A stretch of 64,000 nt of DNA from Christiangramia sabulilitoris. Lineage in GTDB: Bacteria > Bacteroidota > Bacteroidia > Flavobacteriales > Flavobacteriaceae. A program made the position numbers and the translations under genes. Positions 32,749 to 41,026 of the stretch are shown piece after piece. Each line of letters starts with the position of its first letter. Position 1 is the stretch's first letter. The stretch lies in NCBI RefSeq assembly GCF_007050985.1, contig NZ_VHSF01000003.1:124001-188000 (forward strand), in the 5' to 3' direction. Below the pieces are notes generated by a model. That model saw only the letters and a list, made by a program, of their open reading frames with translations, did not search any database and had not been told where the DNA came from.

Positions 32749-34464
32749 ATGTTTGAAATTTCAGAATTAAAAGCTAAAAAGCTTCCTGAACTTAAGGAAA
32801 TCGCTGAGACCCTCAACGTTCCTAAGTACAAGACATTAAAAAAACTGGATTTGGTATATCAGATTCTGGACTACCAGGCATCAAATCCCAATAAAGTAAA
32901 GGAAGTGCTTACCGACGATAACCAGGAACAGGCTAAACCTACCCCAAAGAAAACAGCAAAACCAGATAGTGAAAAAAGACCATCAAGGTCTAAAGAAGCT
33001 TCTAAACCTGCACATTCCAAACCAACTTCTGGCGATTCTTCAAATACTCAAAAGGACGACACCAGAAAAAACCAGCCGGCAAAAAGCAGCAATAGAGACA
33101 GAAATCAGTCTGGTGGCAAAGACAACCGCGGAAGCCGAAATGATAACAGGAATGACAATCGCAACGATAACAGGAACGAAAATCGCAGCGATAACAGGAA
33201 CGACAGTCGCAGCGACAACAGGAATGATAAGCGCAACGATAATAGAAACGATAATCGTAATGATAACCGTAATGACAATCGTAGCGATAACAAAAAAAAT
33301 AATGGAAACCGCGATAACAGAAACCGCTATCGTGAGCCTGATTACGAATTCGACGCGATCATAGAAAGCGAAGGAGTTCTTGATATTATGCAGGACAACT
33401 ATGGTTTCTTAAGATCATCTGACTATAATTATCTTACGTCTCCAGATGACATCTACGTTTCCCAGTCTCAGATAAGACTATTCGGTTTGAAAACCGGAGA
33501 TACAGTACAGGGACAAATACGACCTCCTAAAGAAGGAGAGAAATATTTCCCGCTAATCAAGATCAATAAAATTAACGGACTCGACCCACAAGTGGTAAGA
33601 GACCGTGTTTCTTTTGAACACCTTACTCCTTTATTTCCTAAAGATAAATTCAACCTTGCCGAAAAGCAGAGTTCGATCTCTACAAGGGTAATGGATCTTT
33701 TTGCTCCTATAGGAAAAGGTCAGCGTGGAATGATCGTTTCGCAGCCTAAGACAGGTAAGACCATGTTGTTGAAAGACATCGCCAATGCAATCGCTGCAAA
33801 CCATCCTGAAGTTTACCAGATCGTACTTTTGATCGATGAAAGACCAGAGGAAGTTACCGATATGCAGCGTAATGTGAAAGGAGAAGTTGTTGCTTCAACT
33901 TTCGATAAAGAAGCTCACGAACATGTTAGAGTAGCAAATATTGTTCTGGAAAAAGCCAAGCGTTTGGTAGAGTGTGGTCACGATGTAGTGATCCTGCTTG
34001 ATTCTATCACCAGGCTGGCCAGGGCATACAACACAGTACAACCTGCCAGCGGTAAGGTATTAAGTGGTGGTGTGGACGCCAATGCTCTGCATAAACCTAA
34101 GAGATTCTTTGGTGCGGCCCGTAATATTGAAAATGGCGGTTCATTATCTATCATTGCTACGGCACTTACAGAGACCGGTTCCAAGATGGATGAAGTTATC
34201 TTTGAAGAATTTAAAGGTACAGGTAACATGGAGCTTCAGTTAGACAGAAGAATTTCCAATAGAAGAATCTTCCCTGCCATAGACCTTGTTTCTTCAAGTA
34301 CTCGTAGAGATGATCTTTTACTGGACGAGAATACAATACAGCGTATGTGGGTTCTAAGAAAATATCTTGCAGACATGAATCCCGTGGAAGCCATGGAATT
34401 TATCAACGATAAAATTAGAAACACCCGAAATAACGAAGAGTTTTTAATCTCTATGAACGGTTAA
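32749..34464 (+). CDS. rho: Transcription termination factor Rho with Asn/Asp/Arg-rich insertion
   Basis: A 571-residue hexameric RNA helicase ending transcription of untranslated RNA. Order: Rho_N helical domain (about 1-45, [20 protein letters not shown]), a long disordered linker (about 50-200), an RNA-binding cold-shock-like domain (about 203-275, [20 protein letters not shown]) and the RecA-like ATPase with [15 protein letters not shown] (Walker A), [16 protein letters not shown] (Walker B and Q-loop side) and the secondary site around [20 protein letters not shown]. The linker carries repeated RNDN units. E. coli Rho is 419 residues; the extra length is almost all linker, as in other Bacteroidota. 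A 190-bp leader precedes it and a strong terminator follows. Confidence 0.95.
   Translation: MFEISELKAKKLPELKEIAETLNVPKYKTLKKLDLVYQILDYQASNPNKVKEVLTDDNQEQAKPTPKKTAKPDSEKRPSRSKEASKPAHSKPTSGDSSNTQKDDTRKNQPAKSSNRDRNQSGGKDNRGSRNDNRNDNRNDNRNENRSDNRNDSRSDNRNDKRNDNRNDNRNDNRNDNRSDNKKNNGNRDNRNRYREPDYEFDAIIESEGVLDIMQDNYGFLRSSDYNYLTSPDDIYVSQSQIRLFGLKTGDTVQGQIRPPKEGEKYFPLIKINKINGLDPQVVRDRVSFEHLTPLFPKDKFNLAEKQSSISTRVMDLFAPIGKGQRGMIVSQPKTGKTMLLKDIANAIAANHPEVYQIVLLIDERPEEVTDMQRNVKGEVVASTFDKEAHEHVRVANIVLEKAKRLVECGHDVVILLDSITRLARAYNTVQPASGKVLSGGVDANALHKPKRFFGAARNIENGGSLSIIATALTETGSKMDEVIFEEFKGTGNMELQLDRRISNRRIFPAIDLVSSSTRRDDLLLDENTIQRMWVLRKYLADMNPVEAMEFINDKIRNTRNNEEFLISMNG
33136..33300 (+). repeat. In-frame 12-bp degenerate repeats coding RNDN units in rho
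   Basis: About thirteen degenerate 12-bp units in tandem encode (N/S)DNRNDNR-type sequence, roughly residues 130-183 of Rho. The codons for Arg, Asn and Asp vary (AGG, CGC, CGT; AAC, AAT; GAT, GAC), so the array is not a fresh slippage product: the peptide pattern is kept while the DNA has drifted. Confidence 0.85.
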
Positions 34465-34487
34465 TTATAACTGTTAGACCCTACTTG

Positions 34488-34520
34488 AAAAGCCGGAAGA
34501 TATCTTCTTCCGGCTTTTTT
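34488..34520 (+). terminator. Intrinsic terminator after rho
   Basis: A 12-bp stem (AAAGCCGGAAGA, loop TATCT, mirror arm) followed by six T, 24 bp past the rho stop. Confidence 0.88.
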
Positions 34521-34605
34521 ATGTTCAGACATCTCACTTCCCGGTGTATATTTACCCATTATCAACTCCTATCTGGACTGTTGAACAATTTAAGAACTAC
34601 AAACA

Positions 34606-35184
34606 GACTCATCTTTCGATGAAGCTTTTAGAGCGGGAGACAGGGTTCCCTTCGACTCTGCTCAGGACAGGCTTCTCACCCTGGATTATCTTTTTCACAA
34701 AATTTCATGCATAAAAAAAAGCCTCATCTTTTCGATGAAGCTTTTAGAGCGGGAGACCGGGTTCCCTTCGACCTTGCTCAGGACAGGCTTCTCACCCTGG
34801 ATTATCTTTTTCACAAAATTTCATACATAAAAAAAAAGCCTCATCTTTTCGATGAAGCTTTTAGAGCGGGAGACCGGGTTCCCTTCGACCCTGCTCAGGA
34901 CAGGCTTCTCACCCTCTATTATCTTTTTCACAAAATTTCATGCATAAAAAAAAGCCTCATCTTTTCGACGAAGCTTTTAGAGCGGGAGACCGGGTTCCCT
35001 TCGACCTTGCACAGGACAGGCTTCTCACCCTGGATTATCTTTTTCACAAAATTTCATACATAAAAAAAGCCTCATCTTTTCGATGAAGCTTTTAGAGCGG
35101 GAGACCGGGTTCCCTTCGACCTTGCTCAGGACAGGCTTCTCACCCTCTATTATCTTTTTCACAAAATTTCATGCATAAAAAAAA
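34606..35184 (-). repeat. Tandem array of five ~116-bp units copying the tRNA-Gly 3' end and terminator
   Basis: Units begin at 34606, 34721, 34838, 34954 and 35069 (115-117 bp each) and lead into the real tRNA-Gly at 35185. Read on the minus strand, each unit has an AT-rich spacer, a segment GAAGCCTGTCCTGAGC followed by AAGGTCGAAGGG, the last ~20 nt of the tRNA (AACCCGGTCTCCCGCTC), its downstream hairpin (GCCTCATC..GATGAAGC) and a T-run. So each unit repeats the tRNA 3' portion plus terminator but not the 5' half. Units differ at only a few positions; the oldest-looking is the distal one at 34606. No protein-coding signal is credible inside. Confidence 0.92.
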
Positions 35185-35205
35185 GCCTCATCTTTTCGAT
35201 GAAGC
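35185..35205 (-). terminator. Intrinsic terminator directly after tRNA-Gly
   Basis: The hairpin GCTTCATC-GAAAA-GATGAGGC with an eight-T run on the minus strand starts seven bases past the tRNA 3' end. The five array units carry further copies of it. Confidence 0.85.
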
Positions 35206-35211
35206 TTTTAG

Positions 35212-35284
35212 AGCGGGAGACCGGGTTCGAACCGGCGACATTCAGCTTGGAAGGCTGACGCTCTACCAACTGAGCTACTCCCGC
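35212..35284 (-). tRNA. tRNA-Gly (anticodon TCC)
   Basis: A complete 73-nt cloverleaf on the minus strand: acceptor GCGGGAG with CTCCCGC, D-arm GTAGCTCAGTTGGTAGAGC, anticodon stem TCAGC/GCTGA with loop CTTCCAA (TCC, reading GGA/GGG), and T-arm CCGGTTCGAACCCGG. No CCA is encoded; the discriminator is T(U). Confidence 0.96.
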
Positions 35285-35293
35285 CTATCGCTG

Positions 35294-35301
35294 CAAATAT
35301 A
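35294..35301 (-). promoter_or_regulatory. Promoter for tRNA-Gly (TATATTTG)
   Basis: Exact TAnnTTTG on the minus strand, ten bases before the tRNA 5' end, with TTTG 21 bp further upstream (35323-35326), a good -33/-7 arrangement. Confidence 0.55.
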
Positions 35302-35331
35302 ATCTGAAACAATTCCAAAATCCAAACAATA

Positions 35332-35784
35332 TCACAGCTTTTTTAAAAAATGATACCCCCTAATAATATAACCTAAATTCATATAGAATTTGTGCGAGGG
35401 AAAATTTTCCACATAGCTATTCAACTCAACTGTTTCACAACCTTTTGCAGCTACATATTCATGAATAAATTCAAAAAGGCTCTGGCCTATTCCCTTTCTT
35501 TGAAAAGCATCGTCTATATAAATATGATCTACCTCACAGGATCTACCGGCATAATGCCTGGTCATAAACCATAAACCAAAGACTCCAATCAGGCGTTTTT
35601 CCATATAAATTCCAAAACATTCGTAATTCTGATCGAACATTTCCAGCAATCTTTTATGCAAAATTTCATCAGAAGGTGGCTCTCTATATAATTTTTTAAG
35701 GTAGGGTATAACCTTGCCTGAACCTTCTTTTAAAATCTTGTTAAATGCCACTTCCATGATTCTGTTTTCTGCTAAAATAGTCAT
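35332..35784 (-). CDS. GNAT family N-acetyltransferase
   Basis: A protein of about 150 residues with the GNAT core: CFGIYMEKRLIGVFGLWFMT, VDHIYIDDAFQRKGIGQSLF (motif A, with the R-K-G-I-G acetyl-CoA loop) and ETVELNSYVENFPSHKFYMNLG. The substrate is unknown. The ATG at 35784 gives MTILAENRIMEVAFNK; an upstream ATG at 35820 would overlap the divergent clpP leader and adds a tail (MCICLIKVEAKN) unlike the family. Divergent from clpP. Confidence 0.85.
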   Translation of the reverse strand: MTILAENRIMEVAFNKILKEGSGKVIPYLKKLYREPPSDEILHKRLLEMFDQNYECFGIYMEKRLIGVFGLWFMTRHYAGRSCEVDHIYIDDAFQRKGIGQSLFEFIHEYVAAKGCETVELNSYVENFPSHKFYMNLGYIIRGYHFLKKL

Positions 35785-35822
35785 ATTTTTAGCTTCGACT
35801 TTAATAAGACAAATACACATAA

Positions 35823-36383
35823 ATGAATTTCATGAAAAGCAAAAACGGTAAGATTCAGGATTTAATCGAAGGTAAATTATTAGAAAAAAGAAAAATTTAT
35901 TTGTGGGGTGAAGTCAATGATAAATCTGCTAAACATGTCATAGACAGGCTGGAATATCTTGATCTTGAAGGTGATGATGAAATTCAATTATTTATTAATA
36001 GTCCGGGAGGTTATGTAACCGATGGTTTCGCTATGTATGATACCATAATGAGCCTTAATTCCCCGGTATCTACGATTTGCACCGGCCTGGCTGCATCTAT
36101 GGGATCTATCCTGCTTTCTGCCGGAAAAAAAGGCAGAAGATTCATTCAACCTCATGCTAAAGTGATGATCCACCAACCTAGCGGCGGTGCAAGAGGACAG
36201 GCTTCTAATATTGAGATAGCGGCTAATGAGATCCTTAAAACAAAACATTTAAGTGCAGAGATCCTTGCAGAAAACTGCGGGCAAACTGTTGAAAAAGTAC
36301 TTAAAGACTTTAACCGTGATTATTGGATGGATGCCAATGAATCTATGGAATATGGTATCGTAGATGGAATTTTTCAAAAGTAA
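35823..36383 (+). CDS. clpP: ClpP-type serine protease (second-type ClpP)
   Basis: A 186-residue ClpP protease with complete triad: S92 in GLAASMGS, H117 in VMIHQPSGGA and D166 in NRDYWMDA. FINSPGGYVTDGFAMYDTI (oxyanion loop) is also present. It forms tetradecameric chambers fed by ClpX or ClpC. It is shorter at the N-terminus than the main flavobacterial ClpP (about 220 residues) and is not beside tig or clpX, so it may be a second copy; I cannot check the genome. ATG 35823 is used; a second ATG at 35832 is equally possible. It is followed three bases later by a small GNAT gene. Confidence 0.9.
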   Translation: MNFMKSKNGKIQDLIEGKLLEKRKIYLWGEVNDKSAKHVIDRLEYLDLEGDDEIQLFINSPGGYVTDGFAMYDTIMSLNSPVSTICTGLAASMGSILLSAGKKGRRFIQPHAKVMIHQPSGGARGQASNIEIAANEILKTKHLSAEILAENCGQTVEKVLKDFNRDYWMDANESMEYGIVDGIFQK

Positions 36384-36385
36384 TC

Positions 36386-36667
36386 ATGGAGATCAAACAT
36401 AAGGAAAGTCACAGCCGGGGAATGTTCTATATCGAAAATGATAAGGGATTAATAGGCGAATTGACTTATCATAAAGATGAAAATAATATCCTGACCATAG
36501 ATCATACTGAGGTTAAACGCCAAATGGAAAACCAGGGAATAGCCTCCAGCCTGGTTAAAAAAAGCGTTGAATACGCCCGGGAAAATAATTTCAAAATAGA
36601 ACCGCTGTGCCCTTTTGCCGAGGTTCAATTTGACAGAAACGAATCCTACTCAGACGTTCGGGCTTAA
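36386..36667 (+). CDS. Small YjdJ-type GNAT acetyltransferase
   Basis: A 93-residue minimal acetyltransferase of the YjdJ/GNAT (PF14542) type: FYIENDKGLIGELTYHKDEN, LTIDHTEVKRQMENQGIASS (acetyl-CoA loop Q-M-E-N-Q-G-I-A) and ENNFKIEPLCPFAEVQFDRN. The CPFA segment is the hallmark of the human GNATD3-like group. No substrate is known. It starts three bases after clpP and is surely co-transcribed with it, so it may act in the same process, though this is only context. Confidence 0.87.
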   Translation: MEIKHKESHSRGMFYIENDKGLIGELTYHKDENNILTIDHTEVKRQMENQGIASSLVKKSVEYARENNFKIEPLCPFAEVQFDRNESYSDVRA

Positions 36668-36699
36668 AAATGGCCCGAACTACATATCCTACTTAAACT

Positions 36700-38349
36700 A
36701 TGCGATTTTCTCCCTATATATTCGTAGTGACCTGCCTGTTCTTAATGAGCAGTTGTAAAAATGACCCTAAAACCTCTTCTTACGATGGGGAGAACGGGAC
36801 TGTAGAATCTGCCAGTGCAGCAGAGGTCACTGAATTAACAGACAGTGGAGAAATTGAAGATTTCCTGGAAGATAGTCCTGAAGGTTCTGAAATCATTTAT
36901 GACCCTGAGTTAGTAACGAAATTTTATCAGGGAAACGAGTTTGAGCCAGTCTGGTCTAAAAATGAACTTAGAAAGGCGCTATTCAGAAACATAGAGAATA
37001 TTGAAGAAGAAGGATTGTTCTTTGAAGATTACCATGGAGAAAAGCTTCAAAAGTTACTGGCCTCTATAGTAACGAATTCAGAAGAAGAAAACTCCCTGCT
37101 GGAAATCCTGCTAACAGATTCGTTCTTAAGGCTTGCAAAAGATCTGGGTAACGGCAAATTAAATCCTAAAGATATCTATGAGATCTGGGGAACCCCACTA
37201 AATGAGATTGATGCGGTAGCGCTTTTAAATACCGCTTTGTCTGAAGCTGATATAGATCGAACTTTAAATTCGGTAAAACCAGACCATATTGTGTACCGCG
37301 GGTTAAAAAATGCTTTAAAAGAATTCAAAAAAACCAACTGGCGGAATGCTCCTGCTACTAAAATTGAGGCAGGAAAACTGATAAAACCAGGAGAATCTGA
37401 TGACCGAATTTTCTCGATTACAAAAAGACTTGCTGAACTTGGTTACTATAAAGGAAGCATTGATTCCACCAATACTAAGTTCAATGATAGTATCCAAAAT
37501 GCATTAAAAGAATTTCAAAAGGAACATGACCTTCAAATTGATGCTTTATTAGGAAATGCTACTATCAAAAACCTGAATTATACCAAAGAAGACAGATTGC
37601 ACCAGCTATTGATTAACCTCGAAAGATGGCGCTGGTATCCAAGAGATTTAGGTGAGCATTATATCATTGTAAATATTCCCAACTATGAATTAAGCGTGGT
37701 TAAAGATGGAGACACCGTTCGTTCTCACAAAACCATGGTTGGTACCCAGGTGAGAAAAACTCCTGTATTTTCTGATGAAGTACGTTATGTTATCTACAAT
37801 CCCACCTGGACCATCCCGCCTACCATTAAAAAGAATGATGTAATTCCGGGAGCATCCAGGAATCCCGACTATTTAAAGAAAAAGAATTTGCAGGTTTTAG
37901 ATAGCGACGGAAAACTTGTAGATCCATCCAGTATTAACTGGTCGTCTTCCAAGGCACTATCCTATACCTTCCGGCAACCGGCAGGCCCTTCAAATCCACT
38001 AGGGATTGTCAAGATCATATACCCAAATGAATATATGATCTATTTGCACGATACACCATCAAAAAAATTATTTGAAAACAATGCCCGGGCAGAAAGTTCT
38101 GGCTGTGTAAGGGTGCAGGATGCGCTGGGATTAGCTGGTTATCTTCTAAGTGACCAGGAACAATATTCCGATAAAAAGATCGATGAAATTTTAAAGTCTG
38201 GAAAAACTACCCAAATTGCATTAAAGCAGAAAGTGAAAGTTCACCATTTTTACTGGACCGCCTATCAAAAAAAAGATACCATTAAATTCATTAATGATAT
38301 CTATGATCTGGACCAAAAACTCTGGAGTTTATTAAAACCCGCAGCCTGA
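36700..38349 (+). CDS. L,D-transpeptidase lipoprotein (YcbB-like)
   Basis: A 549-residue cell-wall enzyme. The N-terminal lipobox LFLMSSC ends at residue 19. Next come a helical YcbB-type domain (about 60-220, FYQGNEFEPVWSKNELRKAL), a peptidoglycan-binding repeat (about 230-290, LAELGYYKGSIDSTNTKFND and FQKEHDLQIDALLGNATI) and the YkuD catalytic domain (about 315-460) with HDTPSKKLFENNARAESSGC, in which the Ser-x-Gly-Cys cysteine is the nucleophile. It makes 3-3 cross-links or attaches proteins to peptidoglycan in the periplasm. The next gene, on the other strand, is another L,D-transpeptidase, ending two bases away. Confidence 0.93.
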   Translation: MRFSPYIFVVTCLFLMSSCKNDPKTSSYDGENGTVESASAAEVTELTDSGEIEDFLEDSPEGSEIIYDPELVTKFYQGNEFEPVWSKNELRKALFRNIENIEEEGLFFEDYHGEKLQKLLASIVTNSEEENSLLEILLTDSFLRLAKDLGNGKLNPKDIYEIWGTPLNEIDAVALLNTALSEADIDRTLNSVKPDHIVYRGLKNALKEFKKTNWRNAPATKIEAGKLIKPGESDDRIFSITKRLAELGYYKGSIDSTNTKFNDSIQNALKEFQKEHDLQIDALLGNATIKNLNYTKEDRLHQLLINLERWRWYPRDLGEHYIIVNIPNYELSVVKDGDTVRSHKTMVGTQVRKTPVFSDEVRYVIYNPTWTIPPTIKKNDVIPGASRNPDYLKKKNLQVLDSDGKLVDPSSINWSSSKALSYTFRQPAGPSNPLGIVKIIYPNEYMIYLHDTPSKKLFENNARAESSGCVRVQDALGLAGYLLSDQEQYSDKKIDEILKSGKTTQIALKQKVKVHHFYWTAYQKKDTIKFINDIYDLDQKLWSLLKPAA

Positions 38350-38350
38350 T

Positions 38351-39088
38351 CTATACATTCAGAAAATCTGATTTCGAAAGATAATTTTCATCATTTTTAT
38401 GAATGTAAACTACCGATTTTCCTTTTATTTTATGGATCAAATCTTTGGCTATTTTATTAGGAACCGCGGGACAACCATAACTTCTGCCTAATCTCCCTAT
38501 TCTCTTTATGAACGATGGTTCTGCATAATCTGCACCGTGTATAACCACATATCTGGCACGGGCATTAGAATTGAATTCCTTCTCCATTCCATCTATAAAA
38601 AGTGAAAGTCCGTTTTTGCCATAATAAGTCTCACCGGTAACATAGAAGCCCAGTGAACTCTGATGAGAATTTTGCTTATTCGAAAAGTTCTTCGCGAATT
38701 CCCCACCCGTATTCTTACCGTGAGCTACGAAGGTGTTAAAAACGACTTCCCGGGTGTCCATATTTAGGATCCACATTCTTTTTTTAGTTGAAGAAAGATT
38801 AAAATCTATTACCGTTAATAATGGATTAGAAACTTTTCCCGCTTCGTCCAGTTTGGTGTAGCCTAGTATTGCCTTTTCGAAAACTTCAATTTGAGGCATG
38901 GTCGAATTTTTAAGGGAAAATGATTCATAAAGCTCTGCAACCTTATCATCAGAAGATTCCATCGCCTCGGGGGTTACTGGAAGTTTTTCAGTTATCCTGG
39001 CCTCGATAGTTTTACCTACCCCGGCGGTACTACTGAAAGCGAATGAGAAAAGCAACATTCCAAAAACCGAAAGGATCCTATATTTCAT
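38351..39088 (-). CDS. Murein L,D-transpeptidase catalytic-domain protein (YkuD_2 type)
   Basis: A 245-residue exported protein: signal peptide MKYRILSVFGMLLFSFAFSS, then a domain with VVIHGADYAEPSFIKRIGRL and GRSYGCPAVP, the S-x-G-C-P motif of the YkuD_2 (PF13645) family. The catalytic cysteine is in SYGCP and the histidine in VIHGA. Members hydrolyse or cross-link peptidoglycan stem peptides. It is convergent with the YcbB-like gene with only one base between stop codons. The 414-bp gap on its 5' side presumably carries its promoter, but I saw no clean -7 element. Confidence 0.9.
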   Translation of the reverse strand: MKYRILSVFGMLLFSFAFSSTAGVGKTIEARITEKLPVTPEAMESSDDKVAELYESFSLKNSTMPQIEVFEKAILGYTKLDEAGKVSNPLLTVIDFNLSSTKKRMWILNMDTREVVFNTFVAHGKNTGGEFAKNFSNKQNSHQSSLGFYVTGETYYGKNGLSLFIDGMEKEFNSNARARYVVIHGADYAEPSFIKRIGRLGRSYGCPAVPNKIAKDLIHKIKGKSVVYIHKNDENYLSKSDFLNV

Positions 39089-39502
39089 ATAATTTCTTTT
39101 TTTAATTTCTGTTAATTAAAACCAAAAGCCTTGCCAACATACAAAATTTAAAAGGCAATTTTAAAAAATGCCCAATTTTAACAATTCGAGCCCTTATTTT
39201 GCTGATAATAGTATATATAATAAGGTTTTAAAGGTCTATAGATAACGTAAAGCAATGGCCTATATTTTAAAGAATATAAATTATCACTGTTAAATTTTTA
39301 AGGGCTTAAAACTCAGGATTTTTAAATATTTTGTTAACCAACATCAGAATTCAGGTTTTAAAATATTTTAGAATTTGATTTCCGTGAATGCTAACCCCAG
39401 ATCCAGCCTCGATTCTGAGTTTCGTTTTAGTAAAACATTATAGGGTGTTGGTCTGGCATTACAGGCAATTGTTTTTATCTTTAACCTCAAATTTCAGATT
39501 CA
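39089..39502. other. 414-bp AT-rich gap between a transpeptidase gene and gpmI
   Basis: Divergent control region of the YkuD_2 gene and gpmI. A near-consensus TATCTTTA (39476-39483) lies 19 bp before the gpmI ATG. Otherwise it is homopolymer-rich with no hairpin, tRNA or reading frame that I can support. Confidence 0.5.
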
Positions 39503-41020
39503 ATGCATAAAAAGGTCCTCTTAATGATTCTTGACGGCTGGGGAATTACTCAAAATGAGGAAGTTTCAGCCATAGCCAAAGCGAATACACCCTTTATGGA
39601 TTCTCTGCCTTCAAAATTCCCTCATGCTTCTTTGCGAACCGACGGGATGAATGTAGGTCTGCCGGAAGGACAAATGGGAAATTCTGAAGTTGGTCATATG
39701 AATCTTGGTGCCGGCAGGATTGTCTACCAGGACCTAGTCAAGATCAATATGGCTGTGGAAAAGGATACATTAAAGGATGAACCTGTTCTTGAAACTGCAC
39801 TAAAGTATGCCGTTAAAAACAATAAACCGGTCCATTTTATGGGACTTGTTAGTGACGGTGGCGTACATTCTCATATAAATCATTTAAAAGGTTTGTTATC
39901 TGCTGCAGAAAGCCTTGGAGTTAAAGACAAATATGTCCATGCTTTTACCGATGGTCGTGATGTGGACCCTCATTCCGGAAAAGGATTTATTGAGTATCTT
40001 AATAAGCACCTGGAAGAAACCAATTCCAAACTGGCTTCGGTCATAGGCAGGTATTATGCCATGGACAGGGATAAACGCTGGGAAAGAGTAAAGCAGGCCT
40101 ACGACCTGATCGTAAAAGGTGAAGGAAAGAAAACCCGGGATGCTATTGCAGCTATTCAGGAAAGTTATGATAACGGAATAAGCGATGAGTTCATTCAGCC
40201 AATTGTTCTTACAGACGATGCTGGCGAACCAATAGCTACTCTGAATGAGAAAGATGTGGTTATCTATTTCAATTTCAGAACAGATCGTGGAAGACAGCTT
40301 ACGCAGGCATTGTCACAGGATAATTTCCCTGAGTATGACATGAAAAAACTGCCTCTTTATTATGTTACCATGACCAAATATGACGACACCTTTGAAAATA
40401 TATATATCATTTTTCAAAAGTCTAATATTAAAGCTACTCTTGGGGAAGTATTGGAATATGAAGGCAGAAAGCAAATAAGGATCGCCGAAACTGAAAAATA
40501 TCCCCACGTTACTTTTTTCTTTTCCGGAGGCAGGGAAAAACCTTTTGAAGGAGAGAAAAGGATCATGTGTAATTCCCCGAAGGTCGCCACTTATGACCTT
40601 CAGCCGGAAATGAGTGCATATGAGATCAAAGAGAAGATATTGCACGAAATAGATAAGGAATCAGCAGATTTTATATGTTTGAACTTTGCCAATCCAGATA
40701 TGGTAGGTCATACTGGAGATTTTGACGCAGCGGTAAAGGCCTGCGAAACCGTTGATATTTGCGCTAAAGAAGTTGCTGAAGCTGCTTTTGATCACGATTA
40801 TTCTGTGATCATCATTGCCGACCATGGTAACAGCGAAGTGATGAAAAATCCTGACGGAAGTCCAAATACAGCCCATACCACCAATCCTGTACCCTTAATA
40901 CTAATGGACAAGGATGTAAAAAGCATCAAAGACGGCAAGCTTGGAAATATTGCCCCAACCATATTAAAGCTGATGGGAATTACCCAGCCAGATCTAATGA
41001 CAGAAGACCCTTTAATTTAA
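39503..41020 (+). CDS. gpmI: Phosphoglycerate mutase, 2,3-bisphosphoglycerate-independent
   Basis: A 505-residue manganese enzyme interconverting 3- and 2-phosphoglycerate in glycolysis. Metal and phosphoserine sites are visible: D11 in LMILDGWG, S61 in GQMGNSEVGHMNLGAGR (phosphoserine intermediate), HAFTDGRDVDPHSG, YYAMDRDKRWER, NFANPDMVGHTGDF and IIADHGNSE, in the usual order. Length is normal. It is followed six bases later by a thioredoxin-like lipoprotein gene on the same strand, so the two form a transcript. Confidence 0.97.
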   Translation: MHKKVLLMILDGWGITQNEEVSAIAKANTPFMDSLPSKFPHASLRTDGMNVGLPEGQMGNSEVGHMNLGAGRIVYQDLVKINMAVEKDTLKDEPVLETALKYAVKNNKPVHFMGLVSDGGVHSHINHLKGLLSAAESLGVKDKYVHAFTDGRDVDPHSGKGFIEYLNKHLEETNSKLASVIGRYYAMDRDKRWERVKQAYDLIVKGEGKKTRDAIAAIQESYDNGISDEFIQPIVLTDDAGEPIATLNEKDVVIYFNFRTDRGRQLTQALSQDNFPEYDMKKLPLYYVTMTKYDDTFENIYIIFQKSNIKATLGEVLEYEGRKQIRIAETEKYPHVTFFFSGGREKPFEGEKRIMCNSPKVATYDLQPEMSAYEIKEKILHEIDKESADFICLNFANPDMVGHTGDFDAAVKACETVDICAKEVAEAAFDHDYSVIIIADHGNSEVMKNPDGSPNTAHTTNPVPLILMDKDVKSIKDGKLGNIAPTILKLMGITQPDLMTEDPLI

Positions 41021-41026
41021 TTTATC

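Noticed and set aside
33105-33293. Minus-strand Leu/Ser-rich frame within rho
   Set aside because: Direct antisense of the Asn/Asp/Arg repeat region; a by-product of composition.
34707-35063. A 118-residue open frame in the tRNA-Gly repeat array
   Set aside because: It simply translates the 116-bp repeat units (repeated FRAGDRVPFDLAQDR) across tRNA fragments and terminators; no start signal or codon bias, so it is not a gene.
34606-35184. Possible CRISPR array
   Set aside because: The units are whole ~116-bp tandem copies without unique spacers and no cas genes are near.
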